Shown here: one piece after another, positions 1 through 10,648 of the stretch
How the letters are laid out: every line of letters starts with the position of its first letter
How positions within the stretch are numbered: the stretch's first letter is position 1
Assembly (NCBI GenBank): GCA_951812925.1
Contig: OX638372.1
Coordinates: forward strand, 45,382,245-45,446,244
Source of the DNA: Calliopum simillimum
Lineage: Eukaryota; Arthropoda; Insecta; Diptera; Lauxaniidae
DNA length: 64,000 nt
Direction of reading: 5' to 3'
Position numbers and translations under genes: made by a program
The notes under the pieces: model-generated
The model's input: only the letters and a program-made list of their open reading frames with translations
Told to the model about the DNA's origin: nothing
Database searches by the model: none

Positions 1-78
1 TTTGGGCAATTCTGAGCAACAAAATATAAATAAAATTCTTAATAAGAAAAATTAATAATTTCTTTTATTTTATTACAG
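1..78 (+). other. 3' end of an intron with splice acceptor (Tom40 gene)
   Basis: The first 78 bases are AT-rich and end in a pyrimidine-rich tract followed by ACAG at 75..78, a good insect splice acceptor. The reading frame opens immediately downstream and a Gly codon is split across the junction (first base in the upstream exon, bases 79..80 here). The upstream exons lie outside the window. Confidence 0.75.
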
Positions 79-218
79 GTTCATTTGACTCAAATTGGAA
101 TGTGTGTGGTGTTCTAGAGAAACGTCTTCAACCTCTACCATTTTCATTTGCCCTAAGCGGACGCTTAAATCATACCAAAAATCAATTTAGATTAGGCTGT
201 GGTCTAATAATTGGTTAA
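79..218 (+). CDS. Tom40: Last coding exon of mitochondrial import channel TOM40 (partial)
   Basis: TOM40 is the beta-barrel pore of the TOM complex in the outer mitochondrial membrane, through which nearly all nuclear-encoded mitochondrial proteins enter. Two bases finish a Gly codon and 45 further codons run to a TAA at 216..218. The translation contains SFDSNW, VLEKRLQPLPFSFALSG and a final LGCGLIIG, which align with the conserved C-terminus of animal TOM40 (DSNW, then LEKKL-PLP, then an NH-KN-F segment, ending in GL-IG). The sorting beta-signal (polar-x-Gly-x-x-hydrophobic-x-hydrophobic) is intact as R-L-G-C-G-L-I-I at 189..212; in known TOM40 it is read by the SAM complex. The frame was fixed by the acceptor at 78, because the other two frames stop early. 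Flies carry both a general Tom40 and a testis-biased paralogue (tomboy40), and this exon alone cannot decide between them. Recognition is from memory of the family, not a search. Confidence 0.85.
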
Positions 219-360
219 CGAGGACAAAAAAACAAAAAACTTTTAAAGCAAAACATATAAAGACTACTTCATCCTTATTGTTTTTAATTTTGTCAAGTCA
301 ATTGCCATACATTTGTAGAGAATTGAAAGTAAGCGAATAAAACTAATTTAATATTGAATG
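219..360 (+). other. Tom40 3' UTR with poly(A) signal
   Basis: AT-rich sequence follows the stop codon. A canonical AATAAA lies at 336..341, 118 bases after the stop, so cleavage would be expected around 350..370. This is inferred from the motif and its spacing only. Confidence 0.5.
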
Positions 361-407
361 TAATTGCAATTGAAGTTCATAAATTTCTTCTTACAGACAA
401 TATTGAT

Positions 408-600
408 GCATAAGCCTACAACAAATCAGCAACAACTACAATGCAAAATCAGTTGCAGCTTACAAAAAAAGAAAACACAACAGAAACGAATGGAACAAAA
501 TAAAAATAACAACATTATAAGCAGCAATAAATATAACAGCAGACACAACAACAACAATAAAAACAACAACAACAACAACAACAGCAAAAGCATTTTCTAT
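408..600 (+). repeat. CAA/AAC-rich low-complexity tract (opa-type)
   Basis: Runs of CAACAA and AACAAC, densest at 545..590, give an open frame of Asn and Lys that reflects composition rather than a gene. It lies just past the likely Tom40 polyadenylation site. Similar tracts occur at 6568..6602, 8540..8572 and 30710..30840. Confidence 0.75.
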
Positions 601-1417
601 TCATAATCAGTTGATTTGTCGTCGTTTGTCATTATCCATTGATTCCTTTATATCCTGTTGTAGCTTTAAAATTTTTATAATTTTTTTTTTGTTTATTTAA
701 CTAATTAACAAATTAAACGAAATTTAAATTTTAACAATTTAAATTTATTGTTAAGAAAAATAATAATAATAAAAGAAATTATTATTGTGTATTTAAAAAA
801 CACACAAAAAATCAATTTTTTAAAATGAATAATTTAAAGCAGCAGTAGCTAAAATTTAAATGCAATTCCGAAACACATATTTAAATTTATCCACAAATAA
901 AAATTTACGCTTAAGATATTTGGGAAGCTTAGAAGCACTAAAAAAAATTAAGTTTTTGTAGATTGTCCCTTCACATTTAATAATAATTCACTAATCTTAA
1001 TCAACTTATATTCAAACATAAGAAAGAAAAGAGACTTAGTTTACTGTTTCGTACAAAGATTTGTGCATTTGTTTTTCCTCTCTCTCTACACATACCTATA
1101 TTTTAAATTTTATTTAAATATTTTTTTTCCTTTTGTGTAAAAGTACGAAATTTTAAAAAATGCTCTGAAAACTTAAAAGAATATGTAGTTCTGAAACTGG
1201 TACATTATGATACGGCTTAAATAGTATAACTAATTAAATGAAATCATATTTTGAGATATATAGAAATAAAGTTCTAATGTTATGTTATAAAAAAAAAAAA
1301 AAACAATAAAATTCTGTTTATGGTTTTTTTTATCTTTTCAGTTATGAAATATCCCATGTTTATTTGATTCAATGCAATTAGAAGTGTAGAGTTTGCAAAC
1401 CAGAATCTTTTTGTAAA
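601..1417. other. AT-rich intergenic stretch, nothing recognised
   Basis: Many A and T homopolymers, no coding exon and no inverted repeat that I could support. Confidence 0.5.
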
Positions 1418-1420
1418 TTA

Positions 1421-1895
1421 CACAGGCTTACAAAAAAAATAATATCATGGCGTTTTGACCAGACTATGTGTTTCCTAGGGACTTTGACGTCCTGAATCCA
1501 AATCCGGGGTCCGTTTTTTCCCAGAACGTCTGAGAAAAAAGATTTCAAGGTCATATGGAGGTCAAAATAAGGATTATGTGTCGTTTAGTGATAAATTCGC
1601 TAAAATTCTGAAACTAATGTTTTATCATTGAATCCTTAGCCCTTAGACCATTTTTGATGACATATTCTTTTTAAGGACTAAGAATTCAATGATAAAAAAT
1701 TAGTTTCAGAACTTAAGCGAATTTATCACTAAACGACATATGACCATTTTGACCTTCATATGACCTTGAAATCTTTTTTTTTCAGACGTTCTGGATAAAA
1801 ACGGACCCTGGATTCGGATTCAGGACGTCAAAGTCCCTAGGAAACACATAGTCTGGTCAAAACACCATGACATTTTTTTTTTTTGTAAACCTGTG
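1421..1895. mobile_element. Foldback MITE with CACAGG ends and TTA target duplication
   Basis: Two arms of about 210 bp face each other around a centre near 1660. The left arm begins CACAGGCTTACAAAAA and the right arm ends with its complement, ...GTAAACCTGTG. Shared arm blocks include the segment with TTTCCTAGGGACTTTGACG and its inverted partner near 1820..1845. TTA flanks both sides (1418..1420 and 1896..1898), consistent with a 3-bp target duplication as in PIF/Harbinger (Tourist-like) or CACTA-like elements. There is no coding capacity. Confidence 0.8.
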
Positions 1896-1937
1896 TTATT
1901 CTACCCTTGTAACTATGTTGTTTTGAAAGCACATAGG

Positions 1938-2061
1938 TTAGATTGTACTGTCCTGTGACAGAACTGTACTGTTCATTGACAGAACTGTACTGTCTTGTGA
2001 CAGAACTGTACTGTCTTGTGACAGAACTGTACTGTCTTGTGACAGAACTGAACTGTCTTGT
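1938..2061. repeat. 21-bp minisatellite, about 6 units
   Basis: The unit GACAGAACTGTACTGTCTTG (plus one T) is repeated about six times with few differences. On the minus strand it reads as a pseudo-repetitive peptide (SSVTRQY). I regard that as a by-product of a 21-bp period, since 21 is a multiple of three. Confidence 0.85.
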
Positions 2062-2187
2062 GAATCGGTAGAACACCGGAAGATGTAAGATTCCTTGGAC
2101 TATTCTGACTATTAGGTATTGGTATTTTACATAAGCTCTCTGAATAATAATGTAAATCTTCATCTGTTTCAAAAAAAATTAAAAATT

Positions 2188-2464
2188 ATTCTGAACATCT
2201 CTTCTTAGTTCCAATTTTCGAAATTCGCAAAACCAACGGAGTGATTGCAGTAAGTCCATATAGGGACATAAGTAATGTCATAATATGCTTTTACGAAAAG
2301 TTTACTTGTGGAGTTAAATTTATGGCATCATATTGAAAATTATATCGGTAAAATAACTGATTATTATGGCTCAAAATATGTATGCCATTACTTTTACCCC
2401 TTTATGGACTTATTCCTTTTTCAAAAAATAACGGCGAATAAAATGGAATTAAGTTGTTCAGAAT
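2188..2464. mobile_element. MITE family C, copy 1
   Basis: A 277-bp element with imperfect terminal inverted repeats starting ATTCTGAAC and ending GTTCAGAAT. Internal facing motifs are AAGTAATGTCAT near 2270 and ATGCCATTACTTTT near 2380. Its core matches 14254..14506 and the outer part of 27737..28541, which defines a three-copy family in this window. Non-coding. Confidence 0.7.
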
Positions 2465-2482
2465 AGTCCTAAGAATCTTAGA

Positions 2483-2649
2483 GGCTGTCCATAAACTCCG
2501 TGTCGCTAAAATGAGCTATATTGAACCCACCCACCCCTATGTGATGTTAGCTTCATATAAAAAAAAAGAAAATACACCAAGCGTTACGCTTGCTCGAACC
2601 CCCCCCCCCCCCCCCCCCTAGGAGCGTCACGGAGTTTATGGACAGCCCC
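2483..2649. mobile_element. MITE with GGGGCTGTCCATAAACTCCG ends, copy 1
   Basis: The termini are inverted copies of GGCTGTCCATAAACTCCGTG. The inner part holds a small hairpin around AAGCGTTACGCTTG and a poly-C run at 2600..2619. A second copy in the opposite orientation lies at 38586..38742. MITEs with closely similar ends are known from other insects. The superfamily cannot be assigned from the sequence alone. Confidence 0.75.
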
Positions 2650-2992
2650 TTACATCCTCCGGTGTTCTACCGATTCGCGCCCACCCTGTATATAATAGAA
2701 ATTTCTTTCGAATATCTAGTCACAAAAGCCCCATATATTATTTTTTTAATAAAGAATTTCCTGCTATATTTCATATTATAATAAATTCCATATTACAGTT
2801 TAATACTTAAAATCTGTTATCAGAAAAGTATGGGGAATCAAAACAATCACACTTCTGCAATTCGTCAATCAGAAGAAAGAACACTTCTAAGCTCTATAAC
2901 TCTGAAAGTACAAGTTGTACATATTAGGTGCTGCGGTGATTTTTGAAAGTGAATGGCTACACATTTGTTAAAAAAAGCAAATTCCCACGCAA
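2650..2992. other. AT-rich spacer after MITE; inverted partner of 2062..2090
   Basis: The segment 2650..2678 (around CCGGTGTTCTACCGATTC) is the inverted partner of 2062..2090, so both may be the ends of an older element split by the two MITEs between them. Nothing is recognised from 2700 to 2992. Confidence 0.5.
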
Positions 2993-3404
2993 GACAAAAA
3001 CTTGTCCATCTTTTTGTACTATGTTAGAAATGGAGTACGACTTTAAATTGTACACCATTAGAAAGGTATTTGTGTGCAGATGTGCACAAAGTTAAAGTTA
3101 TGTTAATATTTGACTTCAAGCCAGATAAAATCAAATACAAATTTTTCAATATTAACAACAACAAAATACACAGTCACACAGAGCTGAAGAAAGGATAAAG
3201 CACAAAAAGAAAGACAAAATGCAAAGAACTTATTTCAAGTTTTTTGATTTGTTTATACATATTTCACTTAAATTATATCAGGGATGATAAATGAGCTTTT
3301 CTATTTCGTACCAAATAGCAAAAAAAGTACTAAATGTGTCCAAAAAGTACCAAAATTATTTAATACATTGGTGGTCGAATTTTGATCACTGGGCGATTCT
3401 AGTA
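2993..3404 (+). repeat. Interspersed repeat family X, copy 1 (full length)
   Basis: This about 410-bp block starts GACAAAAACTTGTCC and ends GGGCGATTCTAGTA. It includes the landmarks GTTAGAAATGGAGTACGAC, CACAGAGCTGAAG and GATGATAAATGAGCTTTTC. The same order of landmarks recurs at 7831..8205 (+), 39070..39473 (-), 42212..42364 (+, internally deleted) and 21306..21450 (-, partial). There is no open frame and there are no obvious terminal inverted repeats. A Helitron-like or SINE-like origin is possible but not shown. Confidence 0.75.
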
Positions 3405-3896
3405 ATCATTATTTGGGAAAAAGACAACCGTGAGTCAGAATTTAAAAATGGGTTAAAACAAACATTTTTATTTAATTTTTTATAATTTTTTTCAGGCTGT
3501 TGCTAAGTATAAAAGAACGAAACAAGAAAAGTGAAATTACAATCTCAATCAAGGGTATAGAAACATGCACGCGTCCTCTTCCGTTTTGCCTGCTGCCGAG
3601 TGCAGACGTGTTTTTCGTCGTGTAGTCGTCGGCGTGTCTGTTCGTTAGAGCCATTTCATTTACCTTTTTAAGGTTATGAAATGAGACTTAAAATAATAAC
3701 CTAAAATTAATAAAAATATATTTTAATCAAGAAATTTACAATTGGATACAACCTGGCAATATGAACTTAATGTTCGGCCAACCTTAGTTTTAATAATCAA
3801 AAAAAAAAAAAAAAACCCATGTTGTGCCCACTTTTCGCATAATACTCAGCTACAGTGAGTCACAGAAGTATTTTGCATATTCATATTATAATACTC
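3405..3896. other. Gap with a promoter-like patch
   Basis: Mostly AT-rich. At 3508..3516 a TATAAAAG-type box precedes a short, unusually GC-rich stretch (about 3565..3655, with ACGCG and CGTCGTG). This resembles a core promoter plus leader, or a solo LTR fragment. No coding exon follows on the plus strand that I can support. Confidence 0.3.
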
Positions 3897-4100
3897 AAAA
3901 ATTCGAACTTTTAAGTTTTTTAAATTTATGGTTTTATTTGCCTTATGCCAGACCATGCGGCGTCTAACGATTCGATGAAAAGAAAATATTATATTATTGG
4001 ATCCTTTAGAAAGCAAATATAATATTTTCGGATCCAAAAGACGCCGCATGGTTTGGAACGAGGCAAATGAAACCATAAATTGTAAAAACTTAGAAGCCAC
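3897..4100. mobile_element. Small palindromic (foldback) element
   Basis: The two arms carry inverted copies of the motif around GACCATGCGGCGTCT (left, near 3950) and AGACGCCGCATGGT (right, near 4037). They extend outward through TTTATGGTTTTATTTGCC and its partner near 4062..4082. The loop is about 70 bp. The overlapping open frames seen here are shadows of the palindrome. Confidence 0.65.
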
Positions 4101-4689
4101 AATTTTACATGATCGTGTGCCTGGAGATGTCCTCTGATCATGGAATAAGGAAACTTAAATGCATGGCTGGCACTATAGATAGACATGAATATCAGTCCCA
4201 TTTTACGAAAATATTTGCATCCAGTAGGGGAGAGAGGGAGGTTTCGACACCCTAACAAAAAAGTACTTATACCTTCCAAATGCAATTGTGCCTGTTACAC
4301 ACTGACTATGCATTAATATGTGTGCTTTTGTAAATTACCAAAAATTCGATATGTTCACTATTTTCGGAACTGTGACCAAATGACCATAGTTAAAATAAAT
4401 GACGAAACCACCCACTTTTGGGGAGGCTTCGTCAGTCATATTAATTCTTGATTCCCTTGATTTTTTGAAACCTTTGACCTTTTGAATGTAGATGCTTCCG
4501 GTGATACAATGGGAGAACGAAAATCAGGGATGTCGTCTTCAGTCGGGACCATATCCAGCAAGTCATTCGGATGAAGAAGTTCAGAGCCTAAAACGAGTTC
4601 ATGACCTGATTCAGGCTGATTCTATATCCATTTGTACATCGGCATACAAATGTAGCACGAAAATGGCATTTTTAACTATATTCACATAA
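4101..4689. other. Unclassified intergenic stretch
   Basis: It contains a short relatively GC-balanced open frame (4492..4689, 65 codons) that I do not recognise. No repeat partners were seen in the window. Confidence 0.35.
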
Positions 4690-4692
4690 TTA

Positions 4693-4983
4693 CTGCCATA
4701 CCTAAATTGGAGCGTCAGCGTTATTTTACTGTCAAAAATTTCTCATGTACATACAATTTGTATGGCGCATACCAAAATTGCCAACGCTCAGCTATTCGAA
4801 TTTCCAATTTTGACAAAGCGTTATGAGGTGAAGTTAGCTGCAGAAAAGTAAAATAAGGAACAACATTATGATTTTGACAAACAAATAACTTGAACGCAAC
4901 GCTTTTTATTTCGGTATGGTCCTTGACGCTCTTGTGTAACGTTAAATAACGCAACGCCTGACGCTCCAATTTAGGTATGGCAG
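4693..4983. mobile_element. Tourist-like MITE with TTA target duplication
   Basis: A 291-bp element with inverted ends starting CTGCCATACCTAAATTGG (at least 28 bp, through GAGCGTCA). TTA lies directly outside both ends (4690..4692 and 4984..4986), the 3-bp duplication typical of PIF/Harbinger elements. Non-coding. Confidence 0.75.
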
Positions 4984-5107
4984 TTAGATTGAAAATTTTT
5001 ATGTTCGAATAATTTGTATTTATATTTCAATTTTTGTTTTGTTTTGGTTACTTATTTGGACATTTTCGTAGTTTAAAAAAATTATAAGAAGAAGCATCAT
5101 TTGTTAT

Positions 5108-5400
5108 CGCTGCAACCAGGGTAATTCAACCATGGACCCTAAACACATATCCTGGGACACTTCTGTACAACACCAAAGGCATTAAAACACTACCGCTATA
5201 TCCTTTTTCGAACCCAATAGAAATTTTTTGGTCTTATCTTGTGAATGGTCAGAAAATACCATATTTTATCAAAAAAATGTGCTCAAACCTGTATTGCAAG
5301 AAAAATGGAACAAAACACCCACCGAAAATGTCGTAAAGGTATGGAATCTACACAAAGCTGCTTAGATGATGTCTCCTCAAATAATGTATACCATGGTTAT
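5108..5400 (+). pseudogene. Tc1-like transposase relic (C-terminal catalytic part)
   Basis: Frames joined by at least one frameshift read (M)DPKHIS, then LPLYPFSNPIEIFWSYL, then LQEKWNKTPTENVVKV. These match the end of Tc1-family transposases: the DPKHTS block of the second catalytic Asp, the S-PDLNPIE-WSYL block holding the last catalytic Glu, and the Trp-containing tail. The enzyme would cut and paste the element at TA sites, but this copy is dead: it is truncated at the N-terminus, frameshifted and lacks clear terminal repeats. The assignment rests on motif order only. Confidence 0.7.
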
Positions 5401-6966
5401 TATTAAAAAGGTCTCTTTTACTTGATAAATAATCTCAAAATAAGTATAAGGGTCGAAGGGTTGGTTGAATACGAAAATTCGATTATTCGTGATATTCCTA
5501 GTACAAATGTTACATCAAAAACACAAACCAATTTCGTATGTTTCCATAAATGACATCTGTTGGCTATAGATAGGCTTACACACTGTGCTATTGTTATCTG
5601 TGATTAGTAGGCTGGATCGGTCTCCATACAAACAAAAATATAGTATGGCAAAACCGCCCCCTATTTGAAAATATACCTTGAGAGTATCTAGGAAATCTAT
5701 TTGTTAAAAAAAAGTGCATTATTTATAAGAAATTTTAAAAGTTTTTTTGAGAAGTTTATTTCATCTAAATTTTGAAATATTTTTAGTCCAACCACTAAAA
5801 TTTCATAAGTATTCGTTCAATATTTATAGAGAAATCGCAATTTAAAAAAAGAAGTACATAAAAATTCACATGCTTATAACTTTTAAAAAAATTAAAATTT
5901 TTGAAAAAACAATATAAGGCAATAATTCTGGTCAAAAACTCTTCAAAGAACCACCAAAAAAAAGTTTGAGTTAATCAAGTTAGTTTTTACATTGTCCGTT
6001 TCAAAACAATTGAACTCAGTATCAAACTCTATTCAAATCACTTATTTATGTATGTACGTGTACAACAATTAACGTTGATTTAGTCCTTTAGGCTGCTCTA
6101 CACAGTTTTAAATTTTCAACAAATATTTCTGTCCTCTGCAAATGCTGACAGCTTTAACACTTGAATGTCACCGACCGCTACCTACTTCTGCTTCTGCTCA
6201 ATGGAACATTGGACACAAAAGTAGTGGTGATAACTTCATTCATCCATTCATATAAACAGCCTGTGCAAGGAACAAAACAGCCACATCCCAGTTTATTTAC
6301 TTAATTGAAAATAAGTGTTGCACAAGGATCAGCCAGGATGAGAGACAGCAAATCGATGATGCAGCAATTATTTGAGCCATTACACAAAGTAACTACATAC
6401 AGACAGACGTTCAGACACAAATACTTATAGCATTAAATACGTATCTATGTATATTCATTTACATGTAGTAAGTATTTAGTTGCAGACACTTTCATCGCAT
6501 GCATACAAATCGTAATTATAATGACAACACTTCAATGTTACCGGATGTGCGTACAGAGCATATCAGCAACAACAACAACTTAAACAACAACAACAACGGC
6601 AACATTTTGTTGTGAGTATTTTCAAATAACAAAATTTTGGTAAGCTCTTATATATGTATGTATACATTTATCAACACTTGCTTAGTCCAGTACCCATTAC
6701 TGAAAATGTTAGTACACATTGATTGGATTGGTTTTCAATCTCCTTTTGCTGCATAGAGTCCTGATTTGGAAAATTATAGTAAAAGTGTTCTATATCGTTG
6801 TTTCAAACAAAAAAAAAAAAAAAAAAAAATGGTTTTTTGAGGGTGAATTCTGTGCTGGACTCGCATGTCAATAAAATACTACTGCGCCTGGTTGCTCCCC
6901 CATATAAAACAAAAAAAAAAATTGACTTACACCGATTATTTTGAAAGCATATCTGAAATGATTTTT
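5401..6966. other. Intergenic stretch with simple repeats
   Basis: No coding exon recognised. It contains a CAA tract at 6568..6602, TATGTA-type repeats near 6650 and a poly-A run near 6810..6830. The stretch 6090..6420 has a more balanced composition and could hold regulatory DNA, but nothing specific can be named. Confidence 0.4.
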
Positions 6967-7107
6967 AAGGAAATTTTTTTTTTTTGACCTCTAAATATGT
7001 AAATAAATGACATTTTCCCATGGCTCCGCCATTTGACGCCCTATCATCAAGTATAGTATATAGTAGTAAATGTTTCTAAGGTTCCAAGGACACGTCATAA
7101 AATTAAA
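6967..7107 (+). repeat. ~140-bp direct repeat, copy 1
   Basis: This block, including TTTTGACCTCTAAATATG and CCATGGCTCCGCCATTTG, is repeated almost exactly at 8332..8472. I see only a few mismatches plus a T-run length difference. It ends near GACACGTCATAAAATTAAAG in both copies. Confidence 0.85.
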
Positions 7108-7830
7108 GCCCGTAAAAAATCAAAAAATTCTTCTCTACAAAGTTTCCTCAAATTGTTGAAGTTAAAATTTAAAATTCAATCCCTAAAACCATGCAATACC
7201 TACTTTTGTTTTTTAATCGAGTTGTTCCATACATAAACGATTTAAAATTATTTAATTACAAATTAATGAATCAAAAACAAATAAAAATTTATGAAAATGC
7301 CTAATGAAACGGTTCTTTAATAGTTCCGAATGAAATCCTTGCTTACAGCTTTTTAAAATGAGGTCGAAAAACAGAACATTTGAAAAATATGTTAAAACAA
7401 ACCAAAAACCAAAATAGCCATTTTCGATGTATTTGTCGGTCAATCTGAATCCAGCCTCGGAATTGCTCTATCACGTGGGGTTTGTGATATTTTTTAGCTA
7501 AAGTTTGAAAAACACGGTTTGATTTCTCCTTTAAAAGTTATGACCATTTGAAAATGAGACCATGGAATGAGAATCCATATACGATTTTTAACATTCGTGA
7601 ATCATTTTAAAGTGATCATAACTTTTTAAGGAGCAATCATACAAGACCAAATCATATGTTATTTTGAAGACGAAGAATAGTACTAAGTCATACAATTAGT
7701 AGAAAAGAGCAAACCAATTTCGTGCGTCCTCTATATATCCCTAAAACCGTGTTTTTGAACATATTGGTTACATTATCTCAAAGGCCAGACGTGATTCAGA
7801 CTTACCATTGCAAAATATATCGAATATATC
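7108..7830. other. Intergenic stretch between repeats
   Basis: AT-rich. Related phrases (TGACCATTTGAAAATGAGACC and the inverted-looking TGATCATAACTTTTTAAGG) suggest a degraded palindromic element around 7490..7640. No coding exon. Confidence 0.35.
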
Positions 7831-8205
7831 GACAAAAATTTGTCCTCCTTTATTTACTATGTTAGAAATGGAGTACGACTTTGTATTATACACCATTAGA
7901 AAGGTATTTGTGTGTAGATGTGCACAAAGTTAAAATCATTTTAAAATATTGCCTTTGAGCCTGCCAAAATTAAATACAAATGTATCAATATTAGCAACTG
8001 GAAAATACGCGGACACACAGAGCTGAAAAGAGGATGAAGCACAAAGAGAAAAGCAAAAAGCATAGCACTGTTTGTGTTTTTTGTTTTGCTTACGTTTCAC
8101 ATTTGTGATTGTAGCAAGGATGATAAATGAGCTTTACTATTTTGTACCAAATAGGAAGAAAGTACTAGGTGTCCAAAAAGTACCAAAATTATTTAATACT
8201 TGATT
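7831..8205 (+). repeat. Interspersed repeat family X, copy 2
   Basis: It carries the same landmarks in the same order as 2993..3404, from GACAAAAATTTGTCC to the AAAAAGTACCAAAATTATTT block, and lacks the last ~40 bp of copy 1. It lies between the two copies of the 140-bp direct repeat. Confidence 0.75.
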
Positions 8206-8331
8206 TTAAAAAAATTTAATGGCTCAGATTTAAAGGTATATGAGATGTTAATAAAGAAATCGTGCAGAGTAAAAAAAAGTATAAGATTTAAATTTGGTGG
8301 ATGTTGATTTATTTTATTTTTTTTAAATCTA

Positions 8332-8472
8332 AGGAAATTTTTTTTTTTTGACCTCTAAATATGTAAATAAATGACATTTTCCCATGGCTCCGCCATTTGG
8401 CGCCCTATCATCAAGTATAGTATATAGTAGTAAATGCTTCTAAGGTTCCAAGGACACGTCATAAAATTAAAG
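8332..8472 (+). repeat. ~140-bp direct repeat, copy 2
   Basis: Near-identical to 6967..7107, 1365 bp downstream in the same orientation. The pair brackets family X copy 2, so a segmental duplication or the terminal repeats of an unrecognised element are both possible. Confidence 0.85.
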
Positions 8473-9500
8473 AAAATTTTAGCTTTACTAATTTTTTCTA
8501 TTGGCTTATAAGTAACAGTTGCACTATGACACATAACAATAAAAGCAACAACGACAACAACAACAATAACAACCATTTTGCAGACATGTTGTTTTTAGAA
8601 AAGCATAACGTCTGGTTGTTGCATCAAGAACTCGACCGGAAGTGTAACGAGTTGCAGATAATGATTAAAATAACATTGATGTTGCTGTTGTTGATGATAA
8701 TAACCATGACAATGGTGATGATGATGATGTTGATATAATGAAGTAGTTGTCCGTTGTTAAGAAGAACTTGTAGTGCTCGTACATAGCAACTGCTACTCTT
8801 GGACGATTTGATAGAGTGTTTGCAAATCAAGAGTCATTAGGATTGCGTCTGTCCCACGTCTGTTGGACTTTATCTCTTATTTATGCATGTGCTGAGGTTT
8901 GTGCATTCAATTTAATGCTTTGAGCATCATTTTACGCTTCTAATTGAACGCGTGCACATTTAAACATATATGTATGTAAGTAAAAAAACTGCCACTTTGG
9001 CATATCTTATCTCCCAGTTGAAAACAAATCAGATAAGAAATGACGTGCACTTTATCAGTTAAACATGTTCTTAGCATTCTTCAATTGATTTGAAGTCGAT
9101 TATTATATAAAAAAGACGAATCAAAAAAAAACAAAAAAAAACAAAATAGGTCTTCAGGAGAATCAAAAGTAATCCAATAGTTTTTCTCGCAATAAAAAAA
9201 AAAAACAACAAAGTAAACCGATTTAAAAAAATAATTGATTTATGTTACTTTGTTGGGTCGAAGAGGCCAACTTCACTATACATATCTCTTAAATATCCGA
9301 TAGTAAATTTTATGAGGTACATAATTGTCGACCAACATTTTCCAGTAGTAGTAACCGTTAGTGAGACATTTTCAGAAAACTGATTTTTAACTTTTTAAGC
9401 AGCAATGTAGATTTTTGACATTGGTTTCAAAACACCAAAATAAGGCGATTCTATTTTTTTATCAGAAATTTCAAAAGCGCATAATTTTAGTCGACTAGAT
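8473..9500. other. Intergenic stretch with CAA and GATGAT microsatellites
   Basis: CAA/AAC repeats lie at 8540..8572 and ATGATG/TGTTGA-type repeats at 8670..8735. A 70-codon open frame (8526..8738) is mostly these repeats. No exon boundary around it is convincing, so it is not called as a gene. Confidence 0.45.
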
Positions 9501-9502
9501 AA

Positions 9503-9594
9503 TGATAATCGCAAGGGATCGCAACAAATGGAAACGTTTCATATTGGCTCTATGCTCTTCCTAGGAGTTAAAGGAGAATACATACATACATATA
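9503..9594 (+). mobile_element. 3' end fragment of RTE-like LINE
   Basis: The segment around GATCGCAACAAATGG, then CTCTTCCTAGGAGTTAAAGG and the ATACATAC tail matches the 3' ends of the LINE copies at 33168..33450 and 51714..52122. Only the last ~90 bp is present, as expected for a strongly 5'-truncated insertion. Confidence 0.75.
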
Positions 9595-10648
9595 ATGAAC
9601 GTTTGGATAAAGAAATCTCATTTTCATAATAACATACATATGTTTTTAAAAGTTAAAATGTTATTTTCTGATAACTCTTATACCAAACCTTGGTATACCA
9701 ATTTGTTTATGTCTGACTATTATTTACTCTTTTATTTCCGACTGGTAATTTACATACTAAATGTTGCTACATGTATGTATGATGCTAAGCACACACACGA
9801 GTTTGTAAATAAAATTTACGTACTAAATATATTTATTCGCAAAAACCAACACAAACGCATGTATTGATCTAAATATGAAATGGATGCTAATGCATACAAT
9901 CATGTGCCTACTTAATTCAATTAATTCCCCATGTTTTCTTGATGAATATTGATATGTTTAAAGTTAAAGCTAATAGATGAAATTAGAAGTGACGAAAATT
10001 TAAAAAAATTCATAATGAAATAATTTAAAAAAAAAGCCTTACATATTGTAACTTGAGTTTTACTATCGGAGGTAATTTTCTTTTAAATTCAACATACAAT
10101 ATTTTAGCAACGGTAAATGTGTGAACATTTTACTCAGCAATGTGGAAAATTCTCTCACCAACCGACTATAGGAAATTTGAACCATTTTTGAAGCATAAAT
10201 TAAAAACAGCCAAACTATTTGAGACATCCCAGTGTGCCAAATGGACCCGTTTAGATTCCGTAACGGGTTCATATTCCCGTATTTTTATCCGTTACGGATC
10301 TGTTACAGATCCGTTACTGACCTGTTTGTGTGAGAAATTCTCAAAAAAAAGCAAATCGTTTTTTCTACTTTTATGGATCCGTGAACCCTTAATGTACATC
10401 AAAAACAAATTCGAAACGGATTCGCTTTTAATAATGCTAATGCTTCTTATAAAAAAAAAAAAAAATGTTGAGGCGCTTATTTTTAATAAAAAAAAAAAAC
10501 AAAAAAAAAAAAAACATGTATCAGTACCCGGCCGGAAGGCGCACCTGGGCTCCCGGGCCATTACTTTACAAATACTAGACGTTAGACAACAAGGCTATTT
10601 ACCAATATGATGTAGACTTATCTGATGTTGACATTTAAAGTTTGTATA
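9595..10648. other. Intergenic stretch
   Basis: AT-rich, with poly-A runs at 10450..10515. Two small features stand out: inverted CCGTTACGGATCTGTTACAG-like phrases at 10255..10320 and a short GC-rich patch at 10525..10560. I could not identify a gene or element. Confidence 0.35.

Noticed and set aside
1837..2172. 111-codon minus-strand frame with a repeated SSVTRQY peptide
   Set aside because: The repeat peptide arises from a 21-bp minisatellite whose period is divisible by three; the rest of the frame covers foldback sequence.
6967..8472. An LTR retrotransposon bounded by the 140-bp direct repeats
   Set aside because: No TG...CA ends, primer-binding site, polypurine tract or coding sequence between the repeats.
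8526..8738. Asn-rich frame that might be an exon (LEKHNVWLLHQELDRKC core)
   Set aside because: No convincing donor, and the frame is bounded by CAA and ATG microsatellites.
10140..10610. 156-codon plus-strand frame
   Set aside because: Half of it is poly-Lys from A-runs; no recognisable domain, start context or splice sites.
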